NCBI GenBank assembly: GCA_034698045.1
Contig: JAQGAU010000564.1
Coordinates: forward strand, 1-26,253
Direction: 5' to 3'
Length of the DNA stretch: 26,253 nucleotides
From: Paramacrobiotus richtersi
Lineage: Eukaryota; Tardigrada; Eutardigrada; Parachela; Macrobiotidae
The notes beneath the pieces were generated by a model. That model saw only the letters and a program-made list of their open reading frames with translations, was not told where the DNA came from and did no database searches. Shown here piece after piece: positions 12,801 to 24,800 of the stretch. The position numbers and the translations under genes were made by a program. How positions within the stretch are numbered: the first letter of the stretch is position 1; every line of letters begins with the position of its first letter.

Positions 12801-15800
12801 GCAGGATGAATTTTGTGTTTCGGTGCGGATTTTGAGAAAGAAATTGTGGTGTCATAGAATGTAAATTCTGACATTCTGTTAAATTCCAGGCACTGAAACT
12901 TGCCGGTTATGACCCTGTGGATATGCAGAAGCCCTTCAATGTGTATCACGATCCGGATCATGGAATGCTGAAATCATTCCGTCTGAGAGTGAGTTTGTAT
13001 TTCCTTAATTTAATAAATAATTTTAATAAATATAGTTTTATAAAATTACAATAAATAAAATAAAATTATTATAGTAATAAAATTTTTATAAAATAGAATT
13101 ATTATAATAATAAAATTATAATATATTTTTTATATAATGCGTTCGTAAAACCAAGATTATCGTATCTTGCAGATTTTTAATATTTAGATAGGTTTTTTTT
13201 AAGTTTCGAGTTGTTATCTGAAGATTTCGTACAAACTCCATGACTGATGTTGTAGGACTTAAAACCACTGGAAACTAAAGACCCATACTTTCCATGTATA
13301 AGTCAGCAGTTGGCAATTTTTCGTATTCTGCCCTGGATGAAATCCGGAAACAGCCTGCTCTTGTTTGGTCCACCGTTATGCGGAAAGACGCGTGTTTTAG
13401 AGCAGGTTTTTCAGCAGCTGCAAATCCGGAGCGTTGTTCCGGTTTACTGCAGCAGCTCGACCACCGCGCAGGTTATCATTCAGAAACTGAAGCAGAACTG
13501 CTTGTCTATTCCGGCAGCTAATGGGCGGATTATGCGACCAAAAGGATCGGATCGATTGGTGGTTTGCATCGAAAATTTACATGTCGTCAAGCGGGATCGA
13601 TGGGGTCATTCGCAAGTCGAAGCACTGCTTCGTCAGGTACAGCACAGTTGTATAAAATATTTGAAATTGAAATGCACGTAGCAGGCTTAATTTGATATCG
13701 TTTAATTTGTTTGATTTTAGTTCTAGATTTTCAACAGGTGGTTGAACTAAAACGTTTATAATATTTAATTTTTATCATTTAGTTTTTGTGAAAACTGATG
13801 TCTTGTAATTGCAGATGATTTCGCAAGGTGGATTTTATGATACCAATGCAGACTGGATACAGCTGGATGGGATCCAGTTTATTGCGACTAGCCACACCGA
13901 CAGTAGTGGAATTATTTCGGATCGCTTGACTTCGGTTATGCGAGTGACATATCTCGGGTAAATATATCTAAACGATTTCTGCGACAATTAACTTCAGTGC
14001 AGTCCAAAATTACGGTGTTAATTGCTGTGCACGGTAGGCTGAAACGGATTTTGCGTTGGGCTTTTTGGTAATAGAAAAGTATTTATTAACAGAGTTTGTT
14101 AACAGAGTTTGTTATTGAACCTTTCTTTTAAGAAAAAGTGATCAAAATCGGATAAAAAAATACTGACCAAAATCTAATCAATGTATAGAAAACTCTTTTG
14201 TACGGGAATCAGTAAAAATAAAACCTGATGAGTTAGTTAGAAGTACATAGTTCCTTGATGTTAGAGCAGAATTGCCGGAAAAATAATTTTGCAAGATGTG
14301 GTATACCAGTTACGAATAGAACCGAGTATGTACGTTTCAAACGGAAAATCAATCTCCCAGCCAGTGAGCCCATACACTACGCATTACCGCACTTTATTCA
14401 CGTTATGGTTATTGCTGTTTTCGCTGAAATACGGACGTATTCATGCTCAATAGATTATTCATTGTAGAAATCCCGATGTTGAAGATTTACAGTCAATATC
14501 TGCGGGTTACCTTCAAGCAACGTTAACAGCGAACGGAAAAGCCACATCCCACCCGGTGTGGTCACAACAGCGGAATCTGGAGAAACTCGCCGTTACACTC
14601 TCGTCCATATTTACCAAAGTTCGTTCTCCCTGTATCAAACATCTTTTTTCTCAACACAAGCAACTTTGTGGTTGATTATAGTTGTTTGAGCGTTTTGGTC
14701 ACAATGCGCCGCTCCACTACTCGGTGACCTTGCAGGATTTGGTGGCGTGGATCACCGGTCTGGCGCGCTACGATGTGGCGGATCAGAATGGGATGGCGTT
14801 GCTGACAGCGGCGGCTTTCGAGGCGGCGAGGATTTTCCGGGATAAGTTGATGGTGTCGAGCGATGCGGCCTTCTTCGATGCTATGTTGCTGAGTTGTTTC
14901 AAGCGGGACTGGCCATCAATGGGAATAGATACCGGTACGTTGCATAACGTGTTTTGCCGTGTAACGGTACAATGTGTATTGCGATCCCGGAATACATATT
15001 TTCACACCGCTTGATTTTTTTTATTAAAAACTGCTTTACCACATATGTAGCATTCACTTTACAATACTAAACAATAGTACCGTTAGTCTGATTTTGCAAC
15101 TGCCCCTTTACGCGCTAGATGGGACAAATTCTTGCTTACAAGCCGTTGTACTACAACACACACTGAATGCAATATATTGACCGCCGCCTACGGCGCCGGT
15201 TAAATGGTTGTTTTGTCGTTTGGTTTCACAGAAATTTTGTTGAGAAATGAAAGTTCAGGAACAAATTTAGAAGTGGTTTCTAATCGGCATACGAATTAGA
15301 TCACACAGACTTGTCAACATGTGTCTGTTAGCTGATTCTGGGTTTATGTTTTTTTCTCTCCTCGAACTGCTTTGCTTACAGCATTACATAGGTGACATTG
15401 ACAGTGACTGACTGCTGTAATATACTTACTGGCCTTCATTTTATTAATAAATTACATAGTGAGTATCATAGAATATAGGCTAGATATCTTGAAAGTGATT
15501 CGTCATATTCGGAAAACATAGAATATGGAACGAATCTATGTATTGGCAGCAGTAGCCAAAAAATCGTTTGCTGTACAGTATATACGTATGTGCTACGAAA
15601 AAATAAGAAAATCATCTTTTAGATACCCTCTACAGTAGTATGGGCAGCGAATCCTCTGGGAGTGTTGTGGACGGTGCCCCTCTTTCCGGATCCGGTCGCA
15701 AAGTGGCCAAAACCAAAGATGAGGAAGCGCGCCTATCCATACGAAATGCGATTCGACGATTAAGTAAGGCTCAGTCAAACACTGCGCGTGTACTGTTGCT

Positions 15801-18800
15801 CTCGCGTACGGCTAATTCCTCGCAATTAAACTGTTGTCGCTTTATCAACAGATCGAGAGTCGATCGAAATGGAAGTGTACATGCATCGAGATTTGGTGGA
15901 TATCACACTGCGTACTGACCACTGGCTGGGCGTACCTGGTGGTTCGGTACTGTTATTGGGACCGAGCGGACACGGTCGGCGTTTAGCGGCAGTGATCGCT
16001 AGTAAAACCCAACAGGCGAATATCTTCCGCCCAAGGATCGTGAGGGATTATTCCGTGCGCAGCTTTCGTTTGGATTTTAAGAAAGTACGTTAATCTGACA
16101 GTTATACTTATCAAGTGTTCATTTTATAAAGACTCGCTCAACTTCGTGTCAGGTCTTGGAAATGGCTTACAAAAAGAACGAAAACACAGTTTTCATTTTG
16201 GAAGACTGCCAAGTTACTGACCCGGTCTTTCTGGAAATGATTTGCACGGTTTTACAAAGCGGGGAGATTGACTTTCCCGGACTGTTTACGGATGAAGAAC
16301 TGGAAAAAGTGTTTGGGAACATTGCTGATGAAGTGGCGCAGGAGAATTTCGATGGAATACCGGCTACATTCATTGCCGACCGTTAGTCTGTGCGTGTATT
16401 ATTTCTACTGTTCGGAAGCATATCATTTTGCTTGATTAGGAATTCGTCGGAATTTTCACTGCATTTTTACTCTGGACAGCAAAAGTAATCGGGTGTCGGC
16501 ATTGTTCGACCGCATCCCGAGTTTAGCGACAATGTTCCATATTATCTGGATGGACAGTCTTCCCGAAACTGTTTTAACAACGGTACACTAATTTCAAACT
16601 GAAATTCACTCTGTTTTTAATTTTTAACTGATTTTTGGAGTAAATGTAAAAATACCTAAATTATGCGCACAAAAAAGTGGAAAAACAGTTAGTCCTAAAA
16701 GACATCTGAACAACAGCCGAAAAAACGATGAATTAATTCATGATTGAAGTATTAATCAACTTCAAAAAGAGTGCTATTGTCGGTTAAGTAAATTGTGCCC
16801 CCAGATTCCTCAAATGGCCATCGCCGCCGGAAGTCCGACATCTGAAGCACCAAACGCGGAATCAGCGCAGTTTTCCGCTTACCTGACCTTTATTCATCAG
16901 AACAGTCCGGAACATCTTCGTTGCACGTCCCGTTTCATTCAGCTTATACGGACATACCGCTCGGTGAAGGAGACCATGACATCCGACAATCGGAAGGCCA
17001 GTGAGCGGTTGCAAGCAGGTTTGGATCAACTGAATAAAGCGCAGAATGCCGTTATGGGACTGAAGCGGGAGGTCACGCAGCAGCATAACGCACTTGCTGA
17101 TAAACAGGAAGAAGCACGCAGGTAAAAACATCCTTCCACACTTTACTTTGCTGTGCATTTGTGTGAGTTTTTGTTATTGCAAGTAAACTTACTATGCAGC
17201 CATAGTGCTTTCTGTTTATGTTCAAAGAATGTTATATTTTTTTTTATGTTTTCATATTTTTAATTATTACATCTTTTTGTTATATTATATATGTTATTTT
17301 AATGAAAATGAAATATGTATTCATCTTCTGTTATACGTTTTTTCTTCTTTAGAGCTATGGATGAAATACGAGAAAGTATGGCCGGCGCCAGCACACAGAA
17401 AGACGAGGTTACGGTATTGCGAGCCGATCTGGAAGCGGAAAAGGTCAAACTTCAGCAAAGAGAGCAGATGATCGCGAAGGAACTGCAAGATGTGCTGCCC
17501 ATGCTGGAAGCGGCCAAGCAGTCGGTTACAGCCATCAAAACATCGGATCTCAGTGAAATCAAGTCACTGCGGGCGCCACCGGCGGTTATTCATAATATTC
17601 TGGAAGGTGTGCTGAAATTGTTCGGAAATAAGGATACATCATGGTCCGGAATGAGAGCGTAAGCTGCCTTTGTTTTACGAACACAAACTTGACCTTTTCA
17701 TATACCAATGTGTAATTTGTTTTGCTGTAAGAAAAATGATTCGTTGCCCTACTTACATTTCTTTTATTGTTAATATATTAGCTGAAATGTACTTTCCGAT
17801 TTTTGTTTAGGTTTTTGAGTCCGACCATCAAAGAAGAAATTGTGCATTTCAAAGCCGATAAGGTTTCGAAGGAGCATCTAAAACTGACACAGCAGATTCT
17901 GGAGAAGTACCGAACATCATTTGAAGAAGATACCGCTAAACGCGCGTCAGTTGCAGCTGCTCCGTTGGCTGTCTGGGTGCGCGCTTGCTGTCGCTATGCC
18001 GAAGTCCATGAGAAAATTGCACCTCTTGCACAAGAAAAACGCAAACTCGAAAGGTCAGTGAACTAGATCCACTGCATTTAGCGATACATAGTTTATCGTA
18101 GCGATTTGTAAGGTTTTTGTTTTCATCTGGTTTAGAGGTCCACTGTAAACAAAGAAAACTTTTTGCTGATTATTGGATTACATAGTTTATTTGATGTGTT
18201 AAAATAATTTTATTTAATAATCGTTATATTACTGCTATTAATAACTAGGAAAGTGCACTCGCTCGTAGCGGGCACTGTGTGACCGAAGCGAAGAACGATG
18301 TAATTCGCGCACGATTTCGTCAATACAGAATATCTGCATCATGAGTTACCACAAAATTTAATATGACCCACATAAAAACTCTGCAGAGGTTTCATTTCTT
18401 TTCGCACTTATTGTAAATTTAGAACACAAACAATTTTTAGAAAACCTTATGTTATTATTTTTATTTGGAGTAGTAATAATTTAATTTAATAATTTAATAA
18501 ATTTTAATATTATTTAATATTAAAAAATATCAAATAAATTAAATAAATAAATATTGAAAATAAATAATAATAGTGACCGACTGATGGAATGACACACAGG
18601 CACTGGGATCCACTTGAGCTGAGTACAGAGGACCTTCGCTTCGCTTCGGTCGATTATTAAGTTTTGTAGTTGCTTTCTCGCTTTTCTAATAAAATGTTTG
18701 AAGTGGACTGGATTTTGATAAATCGGTGACGTCTGCATTTCATCTGGGTTTGTTTCGTGCGTAAGTTGTAAGTTGTTGTGAAAGTCGTAGTAAAGTGGCT

Positions 18801-21800
18801 ATATGCGAACGATGTCCACTGAGACAATGATTGAGCACATAAGACTGGGATCAACTGACGAATTCAGTAACAACCAAGGTTTTATTTCCGTTTTTTGCTG
18901 CCCCATTTTCTGGAATCTTTCAGGTCACTACCAACAGGTACATGTTGGTAGTGACCTGAATCTACACTTGCTATTTGTTTTGGTATAACATGCAAGTTAA
19001 TGTTTTTATGCAGCACGATTGAGATGCACTCGAAAAGAGTGACCAATGCCGACAAGGATCTGGGCAGTCTGAGTACGCGGATTGATATGCTACAAGCACG
19101 TTTCCAACAACTCACAGAAGAGGCCGCTTTTATGAAGATCGAACTGAACAGATTGACGGAGCGGTTAAAAGTGGCGGAGTTTCTCGTGGAAAAACTGGAG
19201 AGTGAACATTCCAGATGGTCCAGTCAGGTACGTTGGCAATAACCGCCATTTTGTCATCAGAAAAGTTGCTCAACATTGGGTGCTACTTTTGCAGCTGAAG
19301 AACTATGCCGAAACTTTGAAAACCATTCAGAACAATGCCCTTTTGGCCGCAGGATTTGTTGTCTATTTGGCGGCCTGCAGTGAGGACGAGCGAACTTCAT
19401 ACGTGAATTCATGGAAAGAATACCTCAAGTAGGAATTTTATGTTGAAACATTTTGTTTTAATTAAATAAACATATTGTTTTAATTAAATAAACATATAAT
19501 TTATTCTGAGTAAGAATGTTTCGAGGAAGATCGACTTTTAAAAAAAAGTCTGTCGCAGAGTGCCGTCCTTCGACTTATCGGAGCAGCTGACAACGGAAAC
19601 CATACGTTTGGAATGGCGCACACAAGGACTGCCCGCTGACACGTTGTCCATAGAAAACGCCATTATCCTTCGCTGCACACTCGCTACTTGCATGATTGTT
19701 GATCCAACGGGCAACGTGCTGACTTGGTTGAAGACGTCTTTAAAACAGCATAGGTACAATAAAAACGTTCAAAACAAAATCAAGCAAATAAGTTAATCAA
19801 CCGCAATCTTCATGAAAAATGCGCTTTGGGAGAATTTGACTGCAATAGCATTGTTTTGTTATGTTGTGACAGTGTGGAGGTCGTGGATCAGGAAGATGGC
19901 AACTTCCAGTCGGCTTTGGAAATGGCTGTTCGGTTTGGTAAATCGTTGATTGTGGAAGTGGCGGATCGGGTGGATGCTGTCCTGGTGACACTGCTCCGTC
20001 GTGACCTCATCAAGCAGGGCACGCGGATGCAGGTGGAAATGGGTGACAAACTGATTGACTATCATCCGCAGTTTCGACTGTACCTCGTGTCGCGGAACCC
20101 ATCGGTTGACACTCAATTGCACCCGCAAGTAAGTACAGGGGTTAGAAACTTGTTGTCATTGCTACAATCTGACAGTAATTTAAAAAGGTCTACAGGCGGG
20201 AAATGCATTATTTTGTTTTGTGATTCTAAAAAGCTGATCCAGTTCATAGATTTCGAGACAGTTTTACCTTTCGTTTATGCATGTTCCATTTGTTAGTTTT
20301 GGCAGTATAGTTTCAATTCTCTGAAGCGACATTCCAAGTAAGATGTATGGACGGCATGTACCGTAGTGAAATGGCTTACAAGTGGCAAAAAACTGAACCG
20401 TTTGGGAAACGCGTTAAAGGTCATAAATTTCAATGTTCTGTACTTTCAAAATTTGCGTACTATATTGTGATTTTTTAAGCATAAATTTTTTATTCAAGTT
20501 TCAATTTTTTTCTTCGCGCTAAATTTTTATGTACTTTTTTTCCGCTTTTCTGTTTTATAATGTCTGCGATACCATTTATTGTTTCGAATATGGGTTTTCG
20601 CAGACAATTGTCTGCTGCGCTTGTTATATATCGCTTTAACGTTGTTGTAGATTGCTGCCTTAATCAGTGTAGTGAGCTTCACAGCCACCCGTGCCGGTCT
20701 GGCCAATCAGCTGCTGAGTTTGGTTATCGAGAGCAAATTACCGCAAGTTGAGCAGCGTCGCCGAGCGTTGGTCCAAGAACAGGAATCCCTCAAAATCAAG
20801 CTAACCGAACTGGAAAACGCTTTACTACTGGAGCTAACCAACAGTCAAGGAAATATCCTGGAAAATGCAGAATTACGAGAATCTTTGAGTAAAACTAAAA
20901 CATCCTCCGACACAGTGGAAAAGAATCTGAACGAGTCGAGAAAAATCAAGGAAACGTTGGACCGTGATCAGGCCATCTTCTCGGTGTTGGCGACCAAATG
21001 CTGTAGCATTTATTTCGCTTTACAAAGCCTACACAAGTTGAACCATCTGTACCGGTTCAGTCTGCAGACTTTCATCGATATCTTCCGCAAAGCAGTGGAG
21101 AATTTGGCAAAAAATGACGAAGTGAAAGATCAACTACAGAAATTCTGTGCAGTGGCCTTTTACCAAGTTATTCACTATGTGTACCATCATGTATCAAGGG
21201 CAATCTTTAAAAAAGATCGCTTAACGTTTCTACTCCAGTTGATCAAATCAGTACGACCGGAATTGATCAAAACTGAAGAATGGACATTTTTGTTGTCAAT
21301 GAAAGCGCGGAGTTTAGATTCTACAGACGCTTCTGCTAACATTTCTTGGCTGGATAAAGATAAGCAAGGGTCATTGGCGGAAGTGATGAAAAAGGTCCCG
21401 AGTCTCCGCGAAGTGATGGATTTACCGGATTCTGCGGGATGGAGCATCTTCATGGGTCATGCGCACTGCGAGACGGCGTTTCCGGCCGGTGCGAAGCTGA
21501 CCGTGTTCCAGCAAGTGGTGGTTATTGCCGTATTGCGTGCCGACCGGATGATCAGTGCCTTGACGGGTTTTGCTGGGAAAGGCTTGAAACTACCGGATTT
21601 AGCATCGGATACAACACTGAAGACGGTTCTTACGGAAAGTAAAGAGACTGTACCGATCTTGATCCTTACTTCCGCGGGATCCGATCCGTCGCAGGAGATA
21701 ATGGGACTGGCTCAGGAACGAAATGTGCAGTGTCAACAGGTATAATATCAGCAGAGTGTTATGTAAAATATTTAGATATTAGTCAATGAACTATCGCACC

Positions 21801-24800
21801 TGACAGCCAAACTCAGCTACGTAACTTTACAAGAGATAAATATAGACAGCATGTGGCGTAGTGTGATGGCCTACAAGTTTCCAGAAAGAACGTTTTGCGC
21901 TCAACGGGGATACAATTTCTAGTAGATTGTTTCTGTGTTATAAGGAAATGCTATTTTTGAAATATGGTTTGGTGATCGAAATATAGCCGGGATGTAAATG
22001 CAGCCGAAGCGGTGTTTTTTCTGACGTTTCGTAGCTCACCATCAGTTTGCACAATCAACGCATGATACATACATACAGTATGATACGACAGATACGTATA
22101 CTGTACATGTCTACATGAGAACTTTATTGGGAATGCGGTACAACTAAGCTGGCGCTAGAATAGCTACTGCAGTTATGTACATGTCTACAATCAGTTTTAT
22201 GAATTAGGTGCATCGTAAATCGTAGTGTGATGGCTGTCGCATAGACTGGGAATATCGCTTTGCGGATGCCCAGTGCGGTGTTACGCAATAAATGCGAAGT
22301 GTATTATGGCCATTCTTGTACTCAGATTTAAATATTTCTTTTTGTATGGTTGCCCAAACTTGTTTTTAATTAATTATTGTACATTCTTGCTCTCCTCTTC
22401 CGCAGTTCGCAATGGGTCTGAAGGAAAGCGATAACGCTGCCGATGCAATAAAGGAAGCAGCACAGAAAGGTTTCTGGTTGTATCTGAAAAATCTGCATTT
22501 ACTGCCAGCGTTTTTCAACCGGATTCTTAAGGAAATCAAAGACGCCGGCCAACCGGCGTCTTCCTTCCGCCTGTGGATTTCCACCGAAGCGATTGGGAAT
22601 ATTCCGCCACTTTTACTGGAGACGTCACTGAAATGCGTCTGTGAAGGTCAGTCAGAGATGCGCCTTTAATGAAGCAGAATGTTGTGCCGTCTATGTATAC
22701 TGTGAACAATTGGTTAGATGTCTGGTTGTAAATTCGCATTTTTAACTGAAATTATGTTAATTGTAGTCCAGTCGCTAACCTAATAAACACGTTATAAACA
22801 TGGTGCATCGTAGTGCAGTGGCTTTATGCGCGGGGTTGTTATCCAGAGAACATACTAATCGTACTAATAAGTTTTCACGTTACAGAATTGCAAGTATTCT
22901 GATTGTCTGTCCTTTTTAGCTCCCCCGGGTGTAAAACAGAACATTCTCCGCTCTATAAAAGAATCCTCCGACATGTTCAAATCCCTCTCGACCTCATCAT
23001 CCAGTCGGCCGGCACTGATTCTCTACTGGTTGCATGCTATTCTCCAAGAACGCCGCAACTATCTCCCCGTGGGATGGACGAAATTCTACGAATTTACCAC
23101 CAGCGATTTGAGCGCTGCATTGCGGATTATCGGAAAGTATGGGAAAGTATCCAAAAGTGGGAGTTATCTGGAGGAATACATTCGCGGCTTATTGGAGATT
23201 GTTATTTACGGTGGTCGCGTGGATTCCCGTTGTGATACGGATATTCTTTCGTCCTTTGTTGGCAGCTATTTTTCCGGAGCTATTTTATCCAGGGATGATT
23301 TTGGGAAGGCATTGAGTGGGCGGTTTCAGCCTAGTCTAAAGTCACTAAGCGATTTTGCCGGGTTTGTGCAGAATAGTCTCCCGGAAATTGATGAACCCGA
23401 GTTGTTGGGATTACCGGCGAATATTGACGCGTCTCATCAGATTAACGAAGGGTTGCTGGTTTTGAAGGATTTGCAGTTGTTGCAGCAGATTAAAGACGTG
23501 AAACTGAATGAGATGGCAGGGGATTGGTTGGAAGCAGTGAACAGCTTGATGACTACGGCACAATCGACGAAACAGGTAAAGCAGTCCAAACGAAGTGCTG
23601 TATACGTAGTATCAATTTATTTCATTTCCGGTTAGGATACTGTGCATTAGCGATTGGTCAGTATTCAACCAAACCATCGACACCACTTCTGTGCAGTAAA
23701 AAGGCTGACAATAATAGTTTATTATTAATTAAGCTACTGAAGTGATCTTGTGAATTATATAATATAAAGGTAATAATATAATAACAATAATATATATACG
23801 TATAATAATGTGTGTACGGATATGACGATTCTGATTTTTAACCATGGCGCATTTGTTTGTAGAAACTGGAAAAATTCCTGGCTGATCAGGAAGAGTCGGC
23901 TCAGATAAACCCGTTGGCTTGGTATTATTTATACGAAGGTGTTTTCGCACTTGGTCTAATTGACCGCATCCAACGAGAGCTGACAGCCATTGCGACACAT
24001 GGACGAAATCTTGAGGCATTGCCGAAAGATGTGCAAGCCACCGCTAGAAACATCATGCAGCACGAAGTATATTGTTGCGATCAGCTTGAGCCATATTATT
24101 TTTCCGAAGTTTGAAAGATATAATTGTCTTATATTTGTTTCTTCTTCCATGGTATTGGGCATTCTTCTCGTTGCGCTTCTCTTAACTGTTTTCGTGTTGG
24201 TTAGACTCCGGAATCATGGCTGAACGTGTGGTCTGGCCCCGAGGAGCCGGCATCGTATGTGCGAACAGTGGATCGGTTGTCTCATGCTCTCACTGAGGGG
24301 ATGGTGAAAATCAACCGGAACACGCTCTTGTCCGCTCCGGTCGACGTTCGGCAGTTGTTTAACCCGGAGAATTTTATCAGCTCTTTACGCCAGCTCGCCA
24401 GCAGGCAAGTTTTGTAAAGATATTTTAAGGGGAACAGATAATACAAGTATTGCAGTTCGCACGGTGCACCAAACGGGCACGAACATTGCAGCGTTCGTGC
24501 GATTTGGAATAGTTATTTCGAGGTATAAACGTTTTAGTTTTTAGTATGTAGAATACACGATGTAGTAGAATCAGAACATGTTTTTTATGGTATACGTCAG
24601 TTTTTGCTTTTCGGCATCAAAAAGAATTTTTGCTGTGGTATCACAGAATTATGACGCAGAATCCAGATACTAAAGCTTGTTATTAGCCCAGAGCGGACAC
24701 TGGTGCCATTGCACTACGAATGTACTGCAATGTTGTGTTAATCGATCCGGTGCTGGATTCCAGATTCTGTTCTTATTACAGCTTATTTTCTTTGTATTTC

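Larger units (their letters stand above)
18054..19013 (+). other. Largest confirmed intron (960 bp), repeat-bearing
   Basis: It interrupts stalk coiled coil 2. Contents in order: a 13-bp inverted repeat pair enclosing 371 bp, AT-rich simple sequence (18470-18570), a SINE-like copy at 18786, and a strong hairpin at 18919-18960. The small open frames on both strands show no recognisable protein. Confidence 0.85.
21740..22405 (+). other. Intron 666 bp, repeat-rich
   Basis: It holds a SINE-like copy at 21845, a 60-bp insert with 14-bp direct repeats at 22102-22189, and another SINE-like copy at 22208. The acceptor is CTTCCGCAG at 22405. No coding sequence is seen. Confidence 0.85.

Noticed and set aside
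18917-18940. A 14-nt micro-exon inside the hairpin (TTTCAG ... CAG|GTACAT)
   Set aside because: Its length would shift the frame between 18053 and 19014, which join cleanly without it.
20129-20296. Extension of the AAA5 exon past 20128
   Set aside because: GTAAGT at 20129 is a strong donor and the sequence after it has no dynein similarity, while 20651 continues the protein exactly.
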